Assembly (NCBI GenBank): GCA_033239005.1
Contig: BSQZ01000030.1
Location: 520,001 to 584,000, forward strand
Origin: Lamellibrachia satsuma
Taxonomy: Eukaryota; Annelida; Polychaeta; Sabellida; Siboglinidae
Direction of reading: 5' to 3'
DNA: 64,000 nt
In this document: positions 27,783 to 42,500 of the stretch, piece by piece
Layout of the letters: every line of letters begins with the position of its first letter
Position numbering within the stretch: position 1 is the stretch's first letter
The notes under the pieces: generated by a model
Database searches by the model: none
What the model saw: only the letters and a program-made list of their open reading frames with translations
Told to the model about the DNA's origin: nothing
Position numbers and translations under genes: made by a program

Positions 27783-29605
27783 ACTAGTCAACTAGGGTAG
27801 CTGTACAAACAGTTGACTTGAGCAAATGTTGATAACAACGCTCATATAATATATGGTATATACATTATATCATGTTTATATGTTATATATATATTATATA
27901 TACAATTACAATGCTGCATAGTGTCATGTTAGGCATGCAGATGAATGTATAAATTGTATGATAATGAGATTGAAGCAGGTGTAGAATTTGATATGTGTAT
28001 TAATTGGAAATGAATAATTAAATTGGCATTAGTGTCCAAGCATTTTTGAGCTGGGGTAAACTATTCAAAATAACTTTAAATGTCATTATTGCGATATACA
28101 GCCATATAGGTAAGTCCATCTAAGGGATTATATTATTTTAGTGATTTGTCAAGTTTGTCTAATACACCCTCTATTAGCACACATGCCAATCCCTGTAATG
28201 TATATAAATTTATTAATCCCATCAATGATAAATACAATACACACATTCACCTCTGAAATCACTGTCTTTATTCCAGTGTCAAGTGTAGTTTTATTGATTT
28301 CTTTGCTATTTCACATAAATAAGCATAAATAACATCTGTACACTGGTTTCTATCACGAAACATTTCTGGCAAAATCAGCTTGTCATTACTTCCATAAAAA
28401 ATGCCCTCAGAGGAGAAAATATACACTACAGAAGCTATCAAATCCTGTCCTTGATTTTAAAACATATTATTATGGAACATACCTGCGTCCCTCTAACACT
28501 CACACATGACCCTGCACCTAGTCTCAACAGATTAACAGCTCTGGCATGTGGCTGAATCATACTTCCCCATGCCTTATTACATCAATATCTGCCCAACAGA
28601 TGAACGCGCACCTCGGGGAATGCACAACCGGATGTCGACCTCAGTAATATGTCTGTGTGACACCGTTGACAATATCTGAGTAAGACATGACACGTGCAGT
28701 CAGAGATGACACAGAGATCACCCTGACAATATAAGAAACTACAATCAGCAGTCATACAAAATAATAAGCCTACGTGGATCTTTGTATGCAACCCCTAAAA
28801 GGCAGTAACAATCTATATCTGTGAAATTGTCTTAAGTGCATTTACGATACTACGGTTGCTGGTTCCTTCTGCACCTTTGAGAAAAATATGAGCATATAAA
28901 ATAGCAGATAGAAACAATACACATACAATGATAATTTACACAGCTGATGTGATACGATTCCGGAGAGTTAAGCATGTTTGTCTTAAATGCTTGTGTGCCC
29001 CTCATGACTGGACACATGGTGATAATGGAATGAATTCAAGAATGTTGGAGCTTTTTTAATGCATACAACAAATCGCATTAAAAACATGCTACCTACCAGA
29101 CCACACTCTTCTAACAAATTTTTCAACATCATTTACACTCTATAGACAGCCAACTGTGAACCATACTTTGACTGAAATGATGATATGAAAGAAAAACTAC
29201 AATTACCACAAGTATGATTAACCATATATTATTATATATGACACCACGAATTACAATAATATGGTACATGTTCACACTAAAACCAAATGAAGAAAATGAT
29301 CAAAACCTGACTTCAGACAATAAAAAAGCATCTACCAGTCCTGTCTGTCCCTGCTTCAGGCAGGGAATGTGGACAATTTTGTATGTTGGCATCACTTGAG
29401 AAAATGATGGAATAACGTATTTTTAATCGCCAGATGGCAAACACATTGAATATCACCAAGATTTTTGAGACAGGTCCATGGTTTATGTTTCCTTTGTATG
29501 TTTATACAAGTTTTCATCAATGTGAAGTACATTGTTCGTCGGTTAATATTACATGTCACAGTATACCCATGAGTGGTTATATATATATATATACCCATGA
29601 GTGGT

Positions 29606-29638
<33 letters not shown>

Positions 29639-30149
29639 GAGTGGTTATATAATTAGAATAAACTGAACAATTAGACACGTATAAAATTCTCACAATTCTT
29701 TTGTCATGTTCCAAAAACAATTGCGTATCTATGCAAACATGTGCTCAATTGTGTTTGAAATGATAAAAAACATCAGATCAACCGATTTTTGCTATTCACT
29801 ATATAAGTGTTATTATTGGTACGATGTATTCATTGTTGACAATAACTTGTTAAATATTTGGAGGCACGGATCGAGCATGTGTTGTCATGGATACATGATT
29901 GTTCTGCGAACAGTTTGTCAACAAATCTAACTCTCTTAATATAAAGTACAAAATGGGCATTCATGAATATAGTTTTATATTATCCACCAGATGTGTCCAG
30001 AGTTATCTTGGGTAGCCTCTATTGCCTGTTGTAAGATTTTCTACTGATCTGTGACAACATTTAATATCATCTGAAACACATCTAGTCTACAGATTGCAAT
30101 GATGTGTTGATGCATTCTTGATATAATCATGATTTGGTTGAGCAGAAAT
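27783..30149. other. Intergenic DNA between convergent BECN1 and hyccin
   Basis: Contains the 3' UTRs of both genes in unknown proportion, (TA)-rich stretches near 27850-27900, and a short repeat acccatgagtggtt with TA/CA runs at 29565-29650. No coding frame is convincing. Confidence 0.5.
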
Positions 30150-30652
30150 TCATAGTTGTGTACTCAGAGAGTCTGGATTCCCGGAATCCGAGAATGTGCT
30201 TTCATATCCGCGTCTCTGTGGACCGTTCCCAGACTTCCCGTCAACCAGTGCTACATAGCTGTCACTCAACTTCTCCGTGAGTGCTGTAGAGGCGCAGCAG
30301 CATGACTTGTCGGGGAAGCCACATGTCCGTTTGTGTGGTGTCTCCTGGCGGTGGCGATGTGAAAGCACGTCCAAGGTGATCTCCTTGCCGAGTCGTCGTG
30401 GCGGGGCGTCCCCCTCAGACATTTGTAAACTAATGAGGGACAGGTCCGTGTACGTGTTCAATTCCTCCGAGAGAATTGACAGCGTGGAGTGGCGCTGGTT
30501 GAGTGATGCCTTAGTTTTGTCTGACTTCTTGATGATGGACTTGATAGGGTTTGTGTGGCGTGACTTGCCCTCCATGGAGTCCTGCTCAGTGATGTCCTCG
30601 TAGCGTGGCGGGTTGTCTGACAGATTCGTAAACTCTGGCACTTCTATGTCCT
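30150..30652 (-). CDS. HYCC1: Hyccin terminal exon
   Basis: Acceptor attttcag (minus), 166 codons then TGA. Encodes EDIEVPEFTNLSDNPPRYED and a Ser/Lys-rich disordered tail, ending DSLSTQL. The last residues T-Q-L fit a class I PDZ-ligand pattern. Confidence 0.85.
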
Positions 30653-33600
30653 CTGAAAATCATATTGGACAGACGTGAATGAGGTTCATATATATATATA
30701 TATTGTGTGGCAGGAATAAAAAATAAATGTATATCCATGCATGCCTGTAGTTTCACAGTATATCCATCCATACTAAATTGAACTCCACATGGCAGTGTTA
30801 GGTTTATTGATTTTTGGTTTAATGGAATGATAATTTCATGTCTTTATTTATTTATTATTTTAGTTCATGACCTGAGCAAGACTTGTTCATCCAAACTATG
30901 TTGGCCCAAACCATAGCTACTACTACTATCTTCTTTGGAAAACCAGAAATGCTTCATTCATTTTCTTATCACCGCAAAGACCTATTCACAAATGTACATG
31001 GACTGAAAATGCAATAAGAAATTTGCATGGTTGTCTAAATGCAACATGCTAACAGGTTTCAATGATTTTTGTCTGCATGAATCGTTTCTAGCATAACTAA
31101 CTTAAAGTACTTATTTACTTCCACTAAATCACCTACTGCATAATCCATGTAATCAGACCGAGTGACATGGGCAGTGAGATAAGTTTGAGTGAGATGTTAA
31201 CGAGGATGTACACAGAGTGAGTGAGGTACGGCAGGCAACTACAGCGATGGGTGGTTACATGCAACATGCAAGACAGTGCAGTGTCATCAAAGGATCAAGC
31301 CAACTACTGCATACGCATCTAACGAACGATGCAGAATGACACACCCTGCTATTTTGGAACCGAGTCCAATTTTACGAGCCAGATGTGATTTTTGAAGCAG
31401 AGATCAATCCGTGACCGTCATGACCAACAGCTGCACTCGTGGTGACCAAAACTCACAGGATCGGCACGACTCGATAGGTCGCACTTGCAGTGTTTAGACA
31501 CGTCGCTTGCAAAAACACACACATAATTGGTTTGTGCGACACTGCTATATGGCATAATCGGATAAAAATCGTTTGTAAATGGGCCTTTGGTTACCTATCA
31601 TTTGGTCTTATTGAAACTTTTAATAATTTTTTTTCAGATTAGTAGGTAACTCTTGTTCATAAACGGACAAGGTCCTACTACAGCTAACCTGTTACTTCTT
31701 ACTGCTGCTAGTCTAACTATATATACATTAACCGTCCTTTATTACCAGAATATTGGTGACTTACTGTTGCATGATCACTTATCTAAGCAAGCCCCATAAA
31801 TAAAACATCTGAAACTACTTTTAAACAGGTTCATGTGCACGCTAAATGGGACTTTGTGAAAACTATTAATATTTTTGATGTTGTCAAAACTTTGACTGCT
31901 GACCATCCTACTACTCTGAGAAAGACCATGCACCTTGTGAATGAAACCTTATACACTGTACGCAAGTTAAAAGGTTGTTTCTAGAGGAGTCTCTCTGTTG
32001 CAACTACAGTACACAGTGCATCTGGTGGTGTTAGAGGTTAGTTGAAGAGTGCGTGCCTTCTGTTGAGTGCCGAGACTTGCGCTTCACAAAGAAGATGTGT
32101 TTACCCCCTCCCAACAACGGGGACGCTGACTTTGCGCTCGACTGGCTGGATGACTGCAGCCACTTGCTTTGATGGTCATCATCCATGCCATGGTCATCAC
32201 CGCCCTGGTCAAGACTCATGTTGGAAGCTATGTCATCTGTAAGACATTACCACCCTCGCTATAGTTTCAGCACCCCTGGCTGTCTGTCTCCAGTCGTCTT
32301 TCGCCCAAGTTCGCCACCCCTGCAAGGGCTGGGTTGACTGCTTTTACTGAATGGAGACTGAGCTTTCAATGACAGCCCCAGATGTACGTACAAATCACAT
32401 GTTGATGTATCAACATCTGTTGAGATCAGCTGAAACTGTTATCAACTGTCTTGCTATAATCATTTAAAGGTACAAAGTCTGATCATTTTATCATAAAATC
32501 ATGTTATATAGTATAAACTATATATCATAGTCATGTTATATAGTATAAACTATATATATATATATATGTATATCATAAAGTCATGTTATATAGTATAAAC
32601 TATATATCATAAAGTCATGTTATATAGTATAAACTATATATATCATAAAGTCATGTTATATAGTACACTACTCAAAATAGTTAAAGGAACAAATATTGGG
32701 GATGACACACCTGGTCTGCCATACAAGTTACACTTTGTGCACTCTTTGTGTGACTAGGGGATTGTCTTAGCCACAAAACAGCTAATGTTTGAATGAACTG
32801 AAGCACAACGACAATGCCTCTAGGTGTGGCTGCATGTCCACACCCCTATGTAAGGAATGGATTTTGTAGCACTTGCATTAGTTACTTTTCAATTGCTTGG
32901 GCGTCATGATGTTTGCTGCATGGATAGTGACTGCTGGATGTCTCCTGATGGTCGCTGGTGCTGTCAGGTGGCATTTGGACCCCACTGAGGTTGCCCAGGC
33001 TGTGCAACTGTTAGAAGATGGTGAACGGGTTCGGGTGGTAACTCGGGGGGGTTGATGTGTTCCCAAGTTTGATGTGTTCCCAAGCAGGCCATACCCCAAA
33101 ATGACATCAAATGAATCATCAGGAGTATGCCACGTCGTTGCCAGGAGTGTGTAAATGCAAGAGGGGACATACCAGTTATTAAAAAACATTTGTGGACAAT
33201 ATTTTTCAGTTTGTTAAAAAATCTGTAAAAACCAGCTAATGAATCCATTCCTTATATAGGGAGGGATGTGGACACACAGCCACATTCAAACATAAGCTGT
33301 TTTGTAGCTAAGACAATCCCCTAATCACACATAGAGTGCATGAAGTGTAACTTGTATGGCAGACCAGGTGTGCCATCCCCAATATTTGTTTCTTTAATTA
33401 ATTTGAGTGGTATATAAACTACATCTATTCTAACATCTTGATCCCCCAAATGTGTTTTAATGAACCACAATTGTCTAAATATAATTTGACACTTATTATA
33501 TGTTTTAAAAACAACTGATGTTTACTCACTATGATGTTTCGGCTGGTTGCCGTAACATCATAGCGAGTGACCATTATATACAGTTTTGCTTAAAATAAAA

Positions 33601-35797
33601 TCTATATTAAATTATTCTCTCAACTTGATAAACATTTTCATTACTGGGTCAGGTTCACAGATTCCTGTGATGGGAATATGAATATCACTCCTCCACATGC
33701 AATGTCCACATCATATTCACCCTAAACATTCAAATTAAACATAACTGTCAAAGCACATTTTTAATGTGGTTCATTAAAACGCATTTGGACTATCAATATG
33801 TTACTGTTAGAATATATATAGTTAATAAGATGATTTATGATAGCAATGGACAGACTTTGTAGCTGTAAGATTTCAAGAACAGCTTGTGATTCCACCGACA
33901 GTTGATGAGGATGGATGTCTTGGATCTACACAAAGCAGACTGGAGGAAAACAGAGAAAGCATGGGTAGGCACACTACTTCCAGCACTTACAAGGGTGGCA
34001 GCACATCAGCAGGGGTAACAGCAGGGTGGGTGGGGGGATGCAATACAGCCAGGGCACATCAAACAATACAAGCTAAATGCCACTTCAAACAAAACAGTGG
34101 CTCAAATAACATGCATGGTTGGCAATGATATCTTGTTCAAATTCTAAATAGTCGCAGAATAAACCTGATCAAAAGCAATGGTACATGTATCAAAGGTTGC
34201 AGCTGTTGACACTAAGTGATATTTTTACATGTTTGGTCAATAGGTGGCATTGCAGGTTGCACCTTGATATCAATTGATCATAGACATTTCTATTCTATTA
34301 CCCACTCACCATTTCACAACTTTCACAACTTTATTTTATTTGGTAAACTCCTCATTATTGTCCAGAGATCTATCAGGTTTAATTGCAGACAATTGTGGAT
34401 AGTGTTACGCCTGTTATACCACTCTGCAACTATCAATTTTGAATTTATAATCAAGTTGTGGCAGTGGCGATATGGTGAGTGGTGTCACTGGTGGGGAATG
34501 AGACTAAATGGCAGAGCATCAAGGATTGTAAGCAGGTGTCTGACATCTGCACCACTCCCTTTTAACAACTTATAGTCCAAATAAAATCACAGTTTGCACT
34601 CAAGTTGCACATTAGGTTGTTCTTACTGGCAATCTTGGCGCACGTCCTAGTTCAATGTGACATTCACACAGGGATTGCAAGATAACTTTATAAGAACAAG
34701 ATAGCTTTATAAGAACAAGATAGCTTTATAAGAAAGAAATTGTAAGCAAAAATACAGGACAACTTTAAAATTTCCCATCATACCTTGTAGACCATTTTAC
34801 ACATGTATAGTACTTTACAAACTGGAGGTACTTCTAATATGTGCAGCCATTTCATAGATACAAAGTTAACACTGACTAATTGGGATAATGAGTAAATTAT
34901 GTTACTTGAAGAACGTATAGCTCCTTTCTTTTATGCTCATAAAAATTGAATTTTACTATTTAATAAATTTACATCAAGGTGAAATATTTTGTGAAATTGT
35001 TGGGACCAAATTCACAGAAGCTCAATTATACGTCCCAAAGTGGTCAACATTTTGTCATTTTATCAGTGTTTTAAAAATCATCTTTCACTACTGCAAATAA
35101 ATATGCAGATGGCCTCTGCCGCAAACAAAAGCTGTTTTCATGAAATACATTGTATTACAAAGCAACATTTACATGCGGACAATTTGCTAAATCATGCAAT
35201 GTTCACATGTAAGACCATCCACGTGAACTCAGACAAACTGATACATTTGCTAACATCTATCAGCGCAACACGACGACCATTCCAAGCACTGGTATGACAT
35301 TGAACATGCAGCATACCAGGCAGCTTCTTGGCCCTGAACGAAGCATTTGTAATTGCACATTTGGAGATATTGCCCGCCTGATGGGGGGAGGAAGACATGG
35401 AGATGCCCATGGGGTTGTTCTTGTGCGCCCCAGGGGGACTCTGCTTCAACCCATTCTTTATTGCATTCGTCAACTGCAACATATACAATAGTATTGATAA
35501 GACATAACATTCTGTGTGCTATAAATAAAGGTTTTTTTGTTCATGTGTGTTGGCTATTTACACAAGGTGGTGCATCCTGGGGGGCTGGTTACACGGTATG
35601 AGTTATGATGGGTATTTGAGTTATCAAAGTTCGAATCAATTAAGTTAGTGCTTTCCCGAGGATTTTAGTGCAACAAAAGTTTTTTATTGAATTGCATTAT
35701 TATTTAATTGTATTGTATACACACGTGTGCATTGCATGAACACATGTGTATAGTGTATACACACATGTGTGTAGTGCACAATATGTACAGCTGTATG

Positions 35798-35858
<61 letters not shown>

Positions 35859-38800
35859 AAAACATTGAAGCTTGCATTTATATATTGAAAGCATCATTGA
35901 GACTTGCACAACATCTTACTAATGGTTATATCAGTGGTTGGTGTATGGCTACAATGGTTATATCAGTGGTTGTTGTATGGCTACAATGGTTATATCAGTG
36001 GTTGTTGTATGGCTACAATGGTTATATCAGTGGTTGTTGTATGGCTACAATGGTTATATCATTGGTTGTTGTATGGCTACAATGGTTATATCAGTGGTTG
36101 CTGTATGGCTACAATGGTTATATCAGTGGTTATTGTAAGGCTACAATGGTTATAACAGTGGTTGCTGTATGGCTACAATGGTTATATCAGTGGTTGTTGT
36201 ATGGCTACAATGGTTATATCAGTGGTTGGTGTATGGCTACAATGATTATATCAGTGGTTGTTGTATGGCTACAATGGTTATATCAGTGGTTGTTGTATGG
36301 CTACAATGGTTATATCAGTGGTTGGTGTATGGCTACAATGGTTATATCATTGTTTGTTGTATGGCTACAATGGTTATATCAGTGGTTGCTGTATGGCTAC
36401 AATGGTTATATCAGTGGTTATTGTAAGGCTACAATGGTTATAACAGTGGTTGTTGTATGGCTACAATGGTTATAACAGTGGTTGTTGTATGGCTACAATG
36501 GTTATATCAGTGGTTGGTGTATGGCTACAATGGTTATATCAGTGGTTGTTGTATGGCTACAATGGTTATATCAGTGGTTGTTGTATGGCTACAATGGTTA
36601 TATCAGTGGTTATTGTAAGGCTACAATGGTTATATCAGTGGTTATTGTAAGGCTACAATGGTTATAACAGTGGTTGTTGTATGGCTACAATGGTTATATC
36701 AGTGGTTGGTGTATGGCTACAATGGTTATATCAGTGGTTGTTGTATGGCTACAATGATTATATCAGTGGTTGCTGTATGGCTACAATGGTTATATCCGTG
36801 GTTATTGTAAGGCTACAATGGTTATATCAGTGGTTATTGTAAGGCTACAATGGTTATAACAGTGATTTTTGTATGGCTACAATGGTTATAACAGTGGTTG
36901 CTGTATGGCTACAATGGTTATATCAGTGGTTATTGTAAGGCTACAATGGTTATAACAGTGGTTGTTGTATGGCTACAATAGTTATAAATGAAAAAATAGC
37001 ATTATCTTTGATTTAAATATAACTGAGTGCAGGCAACTCAAATTAAATACACAGTGATTATTTTTTTTTATACAAAACTAACAGGTATCATGTGCATGTT
37101 TTGCTTGGTATATATTGACTTACTAAAATGACTTCGGAATAGAGCTCGAAGCAGGCACGTTGATGGAGGTCGTTAAGAGCCAACATCCCTCGCTGGGTCT
37201 GGCCATTGTACCTGACAACACACAAACATCACCATCAAGGAGTGGTTCTACAAACACATACTACATCAAGATGCTCATGGTGTCACCATCAAGGATTGGT
37301 TCTACATGACACATACTACATCAAGATGCTCATGGTGTCACCATCAAGGATTGGTTCTACATGATACATACTACATCAAGATGCTCATGGTGTCACCATC
37401 AAGGAGTGGTTCTACAAACACATACTACATCAAGATGCTCACGGTGTCACCATCAAGGATTGGTTCTACATGATACATACTACATCAAGATGCTCACGGT
37501 GTCACCATCAAGGAGTGGTTCTACAAACACATACTACATCAAGATGCTCACGGTGTCACCATCAAGGATTGGTTCTACAAACACATACTACATCAAGATG
37601 CTCACGGTGTCACCATCTAGGAGTGGTTCTACAAACACATACTACATCAAGATGCTCACGGTGTCACCATCGAGGAGTGGTTCTACATGATACATACTAC
37701 ATCAAGATGCTCACTGTGTCACCATCAAGGAGTGGTTCTAAATGACACATACTACATCAAGATGCTCATGATGTCGCCATCAAGGAGTGGTTCTACATGA
37801 CACATACTACATCAAGATGCTCACAGTGTCCCCATCAAGGATTGGTTCTACATGATACATACTACATCAAGATGCTCATGGTGTCACCATCAAGGAGTGG
37901 TTCTACAAACACATACTACATCAAGATGCTCACGGTGTCACCATCAAGGATTGGTTATACATGATACATACTACATCAAGATGCTCACGGTGTCACCATC
38001 AAGGAGTGGTTCTACAAACACATACTACATCAAGATGCTCACAGTATCACCATCAAGGATTGGTTCTACAAACACATACTACATCAAGATGCTCACGGTG
38101 TCACCATCTAGGAGTGGTTCTACAAACACATACTACATCAAGATGCTCATGGTGTCACCATCAAGGATTGGTTCTACATGATACATACTACATCAAGATG
38201 CTCACGGTGTCACCATCAAGGAGTGGTTCTACATGATACATACTACAACAAGATGCTCACAGTGTCACCATCAAGGAGTGGTTCTACATGATACATACTA
38301 CATCAAGATGCTCACAGTGTCACCATCAAGGAGTGGTTCTACATGATACATACTACATCAAGATGCTCACAGTCTCACCATCAAGGAGTGGTTCTACATG
38401 ATACATACTACAACAAGATGCTCACAGTGTCACCATCAAGGAGTGGTTCTACATGATACATACTACATCAAGATGCTCATGGTGTCACCATCAAGGATTG
38501 GTTCTACATGATACATACTACATCAAGATGCTCATGATGTCACCATCAAGGAGTGGTTCTACATGATACATACTACATCAAGATGCTCATGGTGTCACCA
38601 TCAAGGAGTGGTTCTACATGATACATACTACATCAAGATGCTCATGGTGTCACCATCAAGGAGTGGTTCTACATGATACATACTACATCAAGATGCTCAT
38701 GATGTCACCATCAAGGAGTGGTTCTACATGACACATACATCAAGATGCTCATGATGTCACCATCAAGGAGTGGTTCTACATGATACATACTACATCAAGA

Positions 38801-39495
38801 TGCTCATGGTGTCACCATCAAGGAGTGGTTCTACATGATACATACTACATCAAGATGCTCATGGTGTCACCATCAAGGAGTGGTTCTACATGACACATAC
38901 TACATCAAGATGCTCATGGTGTCACCATCAAGGAGTGGTTCTACATGACACATACTACATCAAGATGCTCATGGTGCTTACTTCATTACTAGAGCAAGGT
39001 CTTTGGCAGCAGTTAATGCAGCGGCTCTAGGGCTTTTAGTAGATCAAGATCCTTGACTTTATGAGTCCACAAGAGATTTTTTCATTTCCCTGAGTAGGAT
39101 CTTTTACTTCTCCTGGCATAGATACTATAAACCAACGGCTCATTGTGTCTCTCCCAAAAGACACTGGCAATGTGACATAAAAAAATTGCCCAAGTTTCAA
39201 AATGGCTGCCGGTGGATTTGAATCACGGTCCCTCGATTGTGCTCAAAACACCAGACCACTGTACCCCCCCTTAGATGGTTATTTAAACATAAAAATAAAG
39301 ACTAAACAAATACTTCTGATAGTATCACATAATTTCTATGTGATACTATCAGAAGTATTTGTTTAGTCTTTTATAGATGCTATCAATATTAATTTTTAGA
39401 CTTAAGAGTTCTGAAGAAAGTAGAATATTTAAATTACAAAACACAAAATTGTTATATAATGATTATAGCATAATTAAGATGGATAAGTAAATAAC

Positions 39496-39550
<55 letters not shown>

Positions 39551-42500
39551 GATAAAAAACACATAAGACTGTCAGTCACAGTATTGTGCCAGGAACAGGT
39601 GAACAAGTGATTGCCTTACATTGTGTGGTAGACACCACATGTGAGCTCTGTGAGGAACAGGTGAACAAGTGATTGCCTTACATTGTGTGGTAGACACCAC
39701 ATGTGAGCTCTGTGAGGAACAGGTGAACAAGTGATTGCCTTACATTGTGTGGTAGACACCACAGGTGAGCTCTGTGAGGAAGGCCCCAGTGACAGCGACG
39801 CGTCCGGACTCGGAGAAATCTCGCACTGATCCCACCATGCTGACGGAGGCACTGACCGAGGAGTTTGCCCGGGAAGGGGCGAGCTCGTTCGACTCTCCCA
39901 CAAACCCCATCCGCACAATCCTGCAATGGAGGCAACAGGCTTAAATTGAACGTCTCAAAACTTCCCAACAGCCAATATATATTTAGCTTAAGGTTTTCCA
40001 GATAGATAGTGGAATGAGACAAGTGGGAAGACAAAAGGATGCATGGAGGTACAGAAACATGGAGAAACAAAAGACATGTTTGTAATGTTTGCTTATCCTC
40101 TTTGTACCCAAGTTGGTGCACAAAGCCAGTTATTATAACAGAGGTAGAGACAAGTAGACAAAATATGTGCACAAAGCACGAAGTGGACACAGGAGTTATG
40201 CAGATATAAACAAACAGACGAGCCGATGGACAAAGGATGGATGTAGAAGAGACGCACGTACTTGGAGCACATGCGACAGAGCATCCTGTGCGCATGCAGA
40301 GGCACATGCTCAATGTCGGCGTTGAAGCTTCGAAGTAAACACGTCAGCACGGAAAATCTGCAAAAAAAAACAAAATAAGTATAAAATAAGCATTTTTGGC
40401 AATCGGAAAATGTGACAGTCAAGCACGCTGACAAGTGACAACCTGAAATGCAGACATGATGACAGGTGGCAGCCTGAAATTATCACAGGTGGCAGCCTGA
40501 AATGCAGACAGGTGACAGTCAAACATGATGACAGGTATCAGTCAAACATGCTGACAGGTGACAGTCAGACATGCTGACAGGTGACATTCAGACATGCTGA
40601 CAGGTGACATTCAGACATGCTGAGAGGTGCGAGTAGATGTATTGGAATACATGTCATGCCTGGTTTTGTCAATCATGCATAGCTGCATGCATACACGCAT
40701 GTTCAACCATGCATACACGCATGTGTAAGCACGCCCACAAAATCATCTATAAAGCGATTAATTAATTACAAATAAGACTAAAGCCGAAAATTTATCAAAA
40801 TGTGTTTGTTGTCACGAAGCAATACATCATGCACAAATGCATGCACGTTTGCAACATTCGCATGCACTGCTAATGATCACGCATGCCCCATGGAACATGC
40901 AAACAATGAACGAGCGTGTTCTGCACAGTGCTTGACAGGACTCCGCCTGTAATCGTCATGCGTTTGTGAACAGAATGCTTCGTGCTCAGCGTCAATTAGT
41001 CTCGCTGCGTACCTCGGCTGCATTAGTTGACTAACACAAAAACGAGCGCTGCATCCAAACATTTCTACTTGATTTCATACATTTCGTGCCACCACACCGG
41101 CACTGGGCACTGGTGATGGGTTGACATTAGGAGATACATCAACAAACTAAACATGCGCTGTTGCTCATTCCACCTGTCGCTGTCTGTCAGCAAAGTGTCA
41201 TCGCCGGAACTCTTTAATCTACCTTTATACTGTCTAATAGAATATCCATTTGTGCATATGTACAAAATATGTCAGCATAGAAAATCTGCCAAATCAATAA
41301 TAAGTAAACTGCATCTCCCCAGAAACATAATTAGGGTAGCATGCTACCAAATAAAAATTACCTCATTTCTGTAATTTTTTTGTGAATGATGATTTAGTTC
41401 AGGAATCTAGTTGATTTTTCACTCAACTTGGAACAAATTGCAACATAATTTTTTATCCTGTGCAGTGTATTTCAATGAGGTCCCTAGAGCACCATACTAA
41501 AGACATGCAAATACTTATAATTAAACAATGCATGCTCCCTTAAGCACTAGATGGCAAGAAAAAACACATGCTTAACCATTCAATAATTGTATTCCTAATA
41601 AACGGCAACCTTTACTGACCATAAAAAAATACAAAACAACTGTGAAATGTAGATATATTTTAACAGTTACTACATCTTCTTCAATAGCTGTTTCAAATAA
41701 AAAAGTAGTTTCAGAATGAAATGCACATATGGAAATACATGCAAAAAAATTCGATGCAAGAACCATTTACGTAAGAATGATGCAACTAGTACGAAGGTTG
41801 AAGCCGTAATCACTAGCTGATGCATTTCACATAGACAACTAATACGCATATACCGAGAACAGGCATCAGTGACATCACTCGAGGGAGGTTCCCTGATCAA
41901 TAATAGACAAATGTAGCAAACATGAAAACATAAAACTATCACACTCTGTCGTTGTGGGGTTTACGGTGCAATCATCTAAAAGCTTTAAGACACCTCACAT
42001 AAATCATCAATGCAAGGCACTAGACCAGTCAATTAGGCATATCTGATCATTTACTTTGCTAAACAATATTACATTTCTGACCATTGGCTGTCGGGCTGTT
42101 TCATTCATAGTGACTGAACGATGACATCTGTTCTTTCCAGGTACAAAGTCTGGTAATGTTCATCGTATAACTGTATCTAAACCTTCACTGGCCAAATGTG
42201 TCTTAATGAACAGCAATTTTAAAATATAATTGGACTGTTATTTACTTATGAATATCGACTTTACCATTCAGCAAGCAATATAAATATGATATTCGAGTTG
42301 AAACATTCAAATTAACAGATAACAGTCAAACTATACGAACAAATTGGGCAAACACAATGTTCACTGGGCAAACACAATGTTCACCTGACAACAAACACAA
42401 TGTTCACTGGACAAACACAATGTTCACTAGACAAACACAATGTTCACTAGACAAACACAATGTTCACTGGATAAACACAATGATCACTGGACAAACACAA

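Noticed and set aside
35708..36475. 255-codon open frame and related frames
   Set aside because: Entirely produced by a 32-bp tandem repeat that lacks stops in every rotation; low-complexity product and located inside a hyccin intron.
37225..38975. CRISPR-like regular array
   Set aside because: Units are contiguous without unique spacers, and the context is an animal intron; the same holds for the other arrays.
39678..40434. Long minus frames overlapping hyccin exons (211 and 113 codons)
   Set aside because: Chance read-through of introns; only the exon parts, defined by splice sites and conservation, are accepted.
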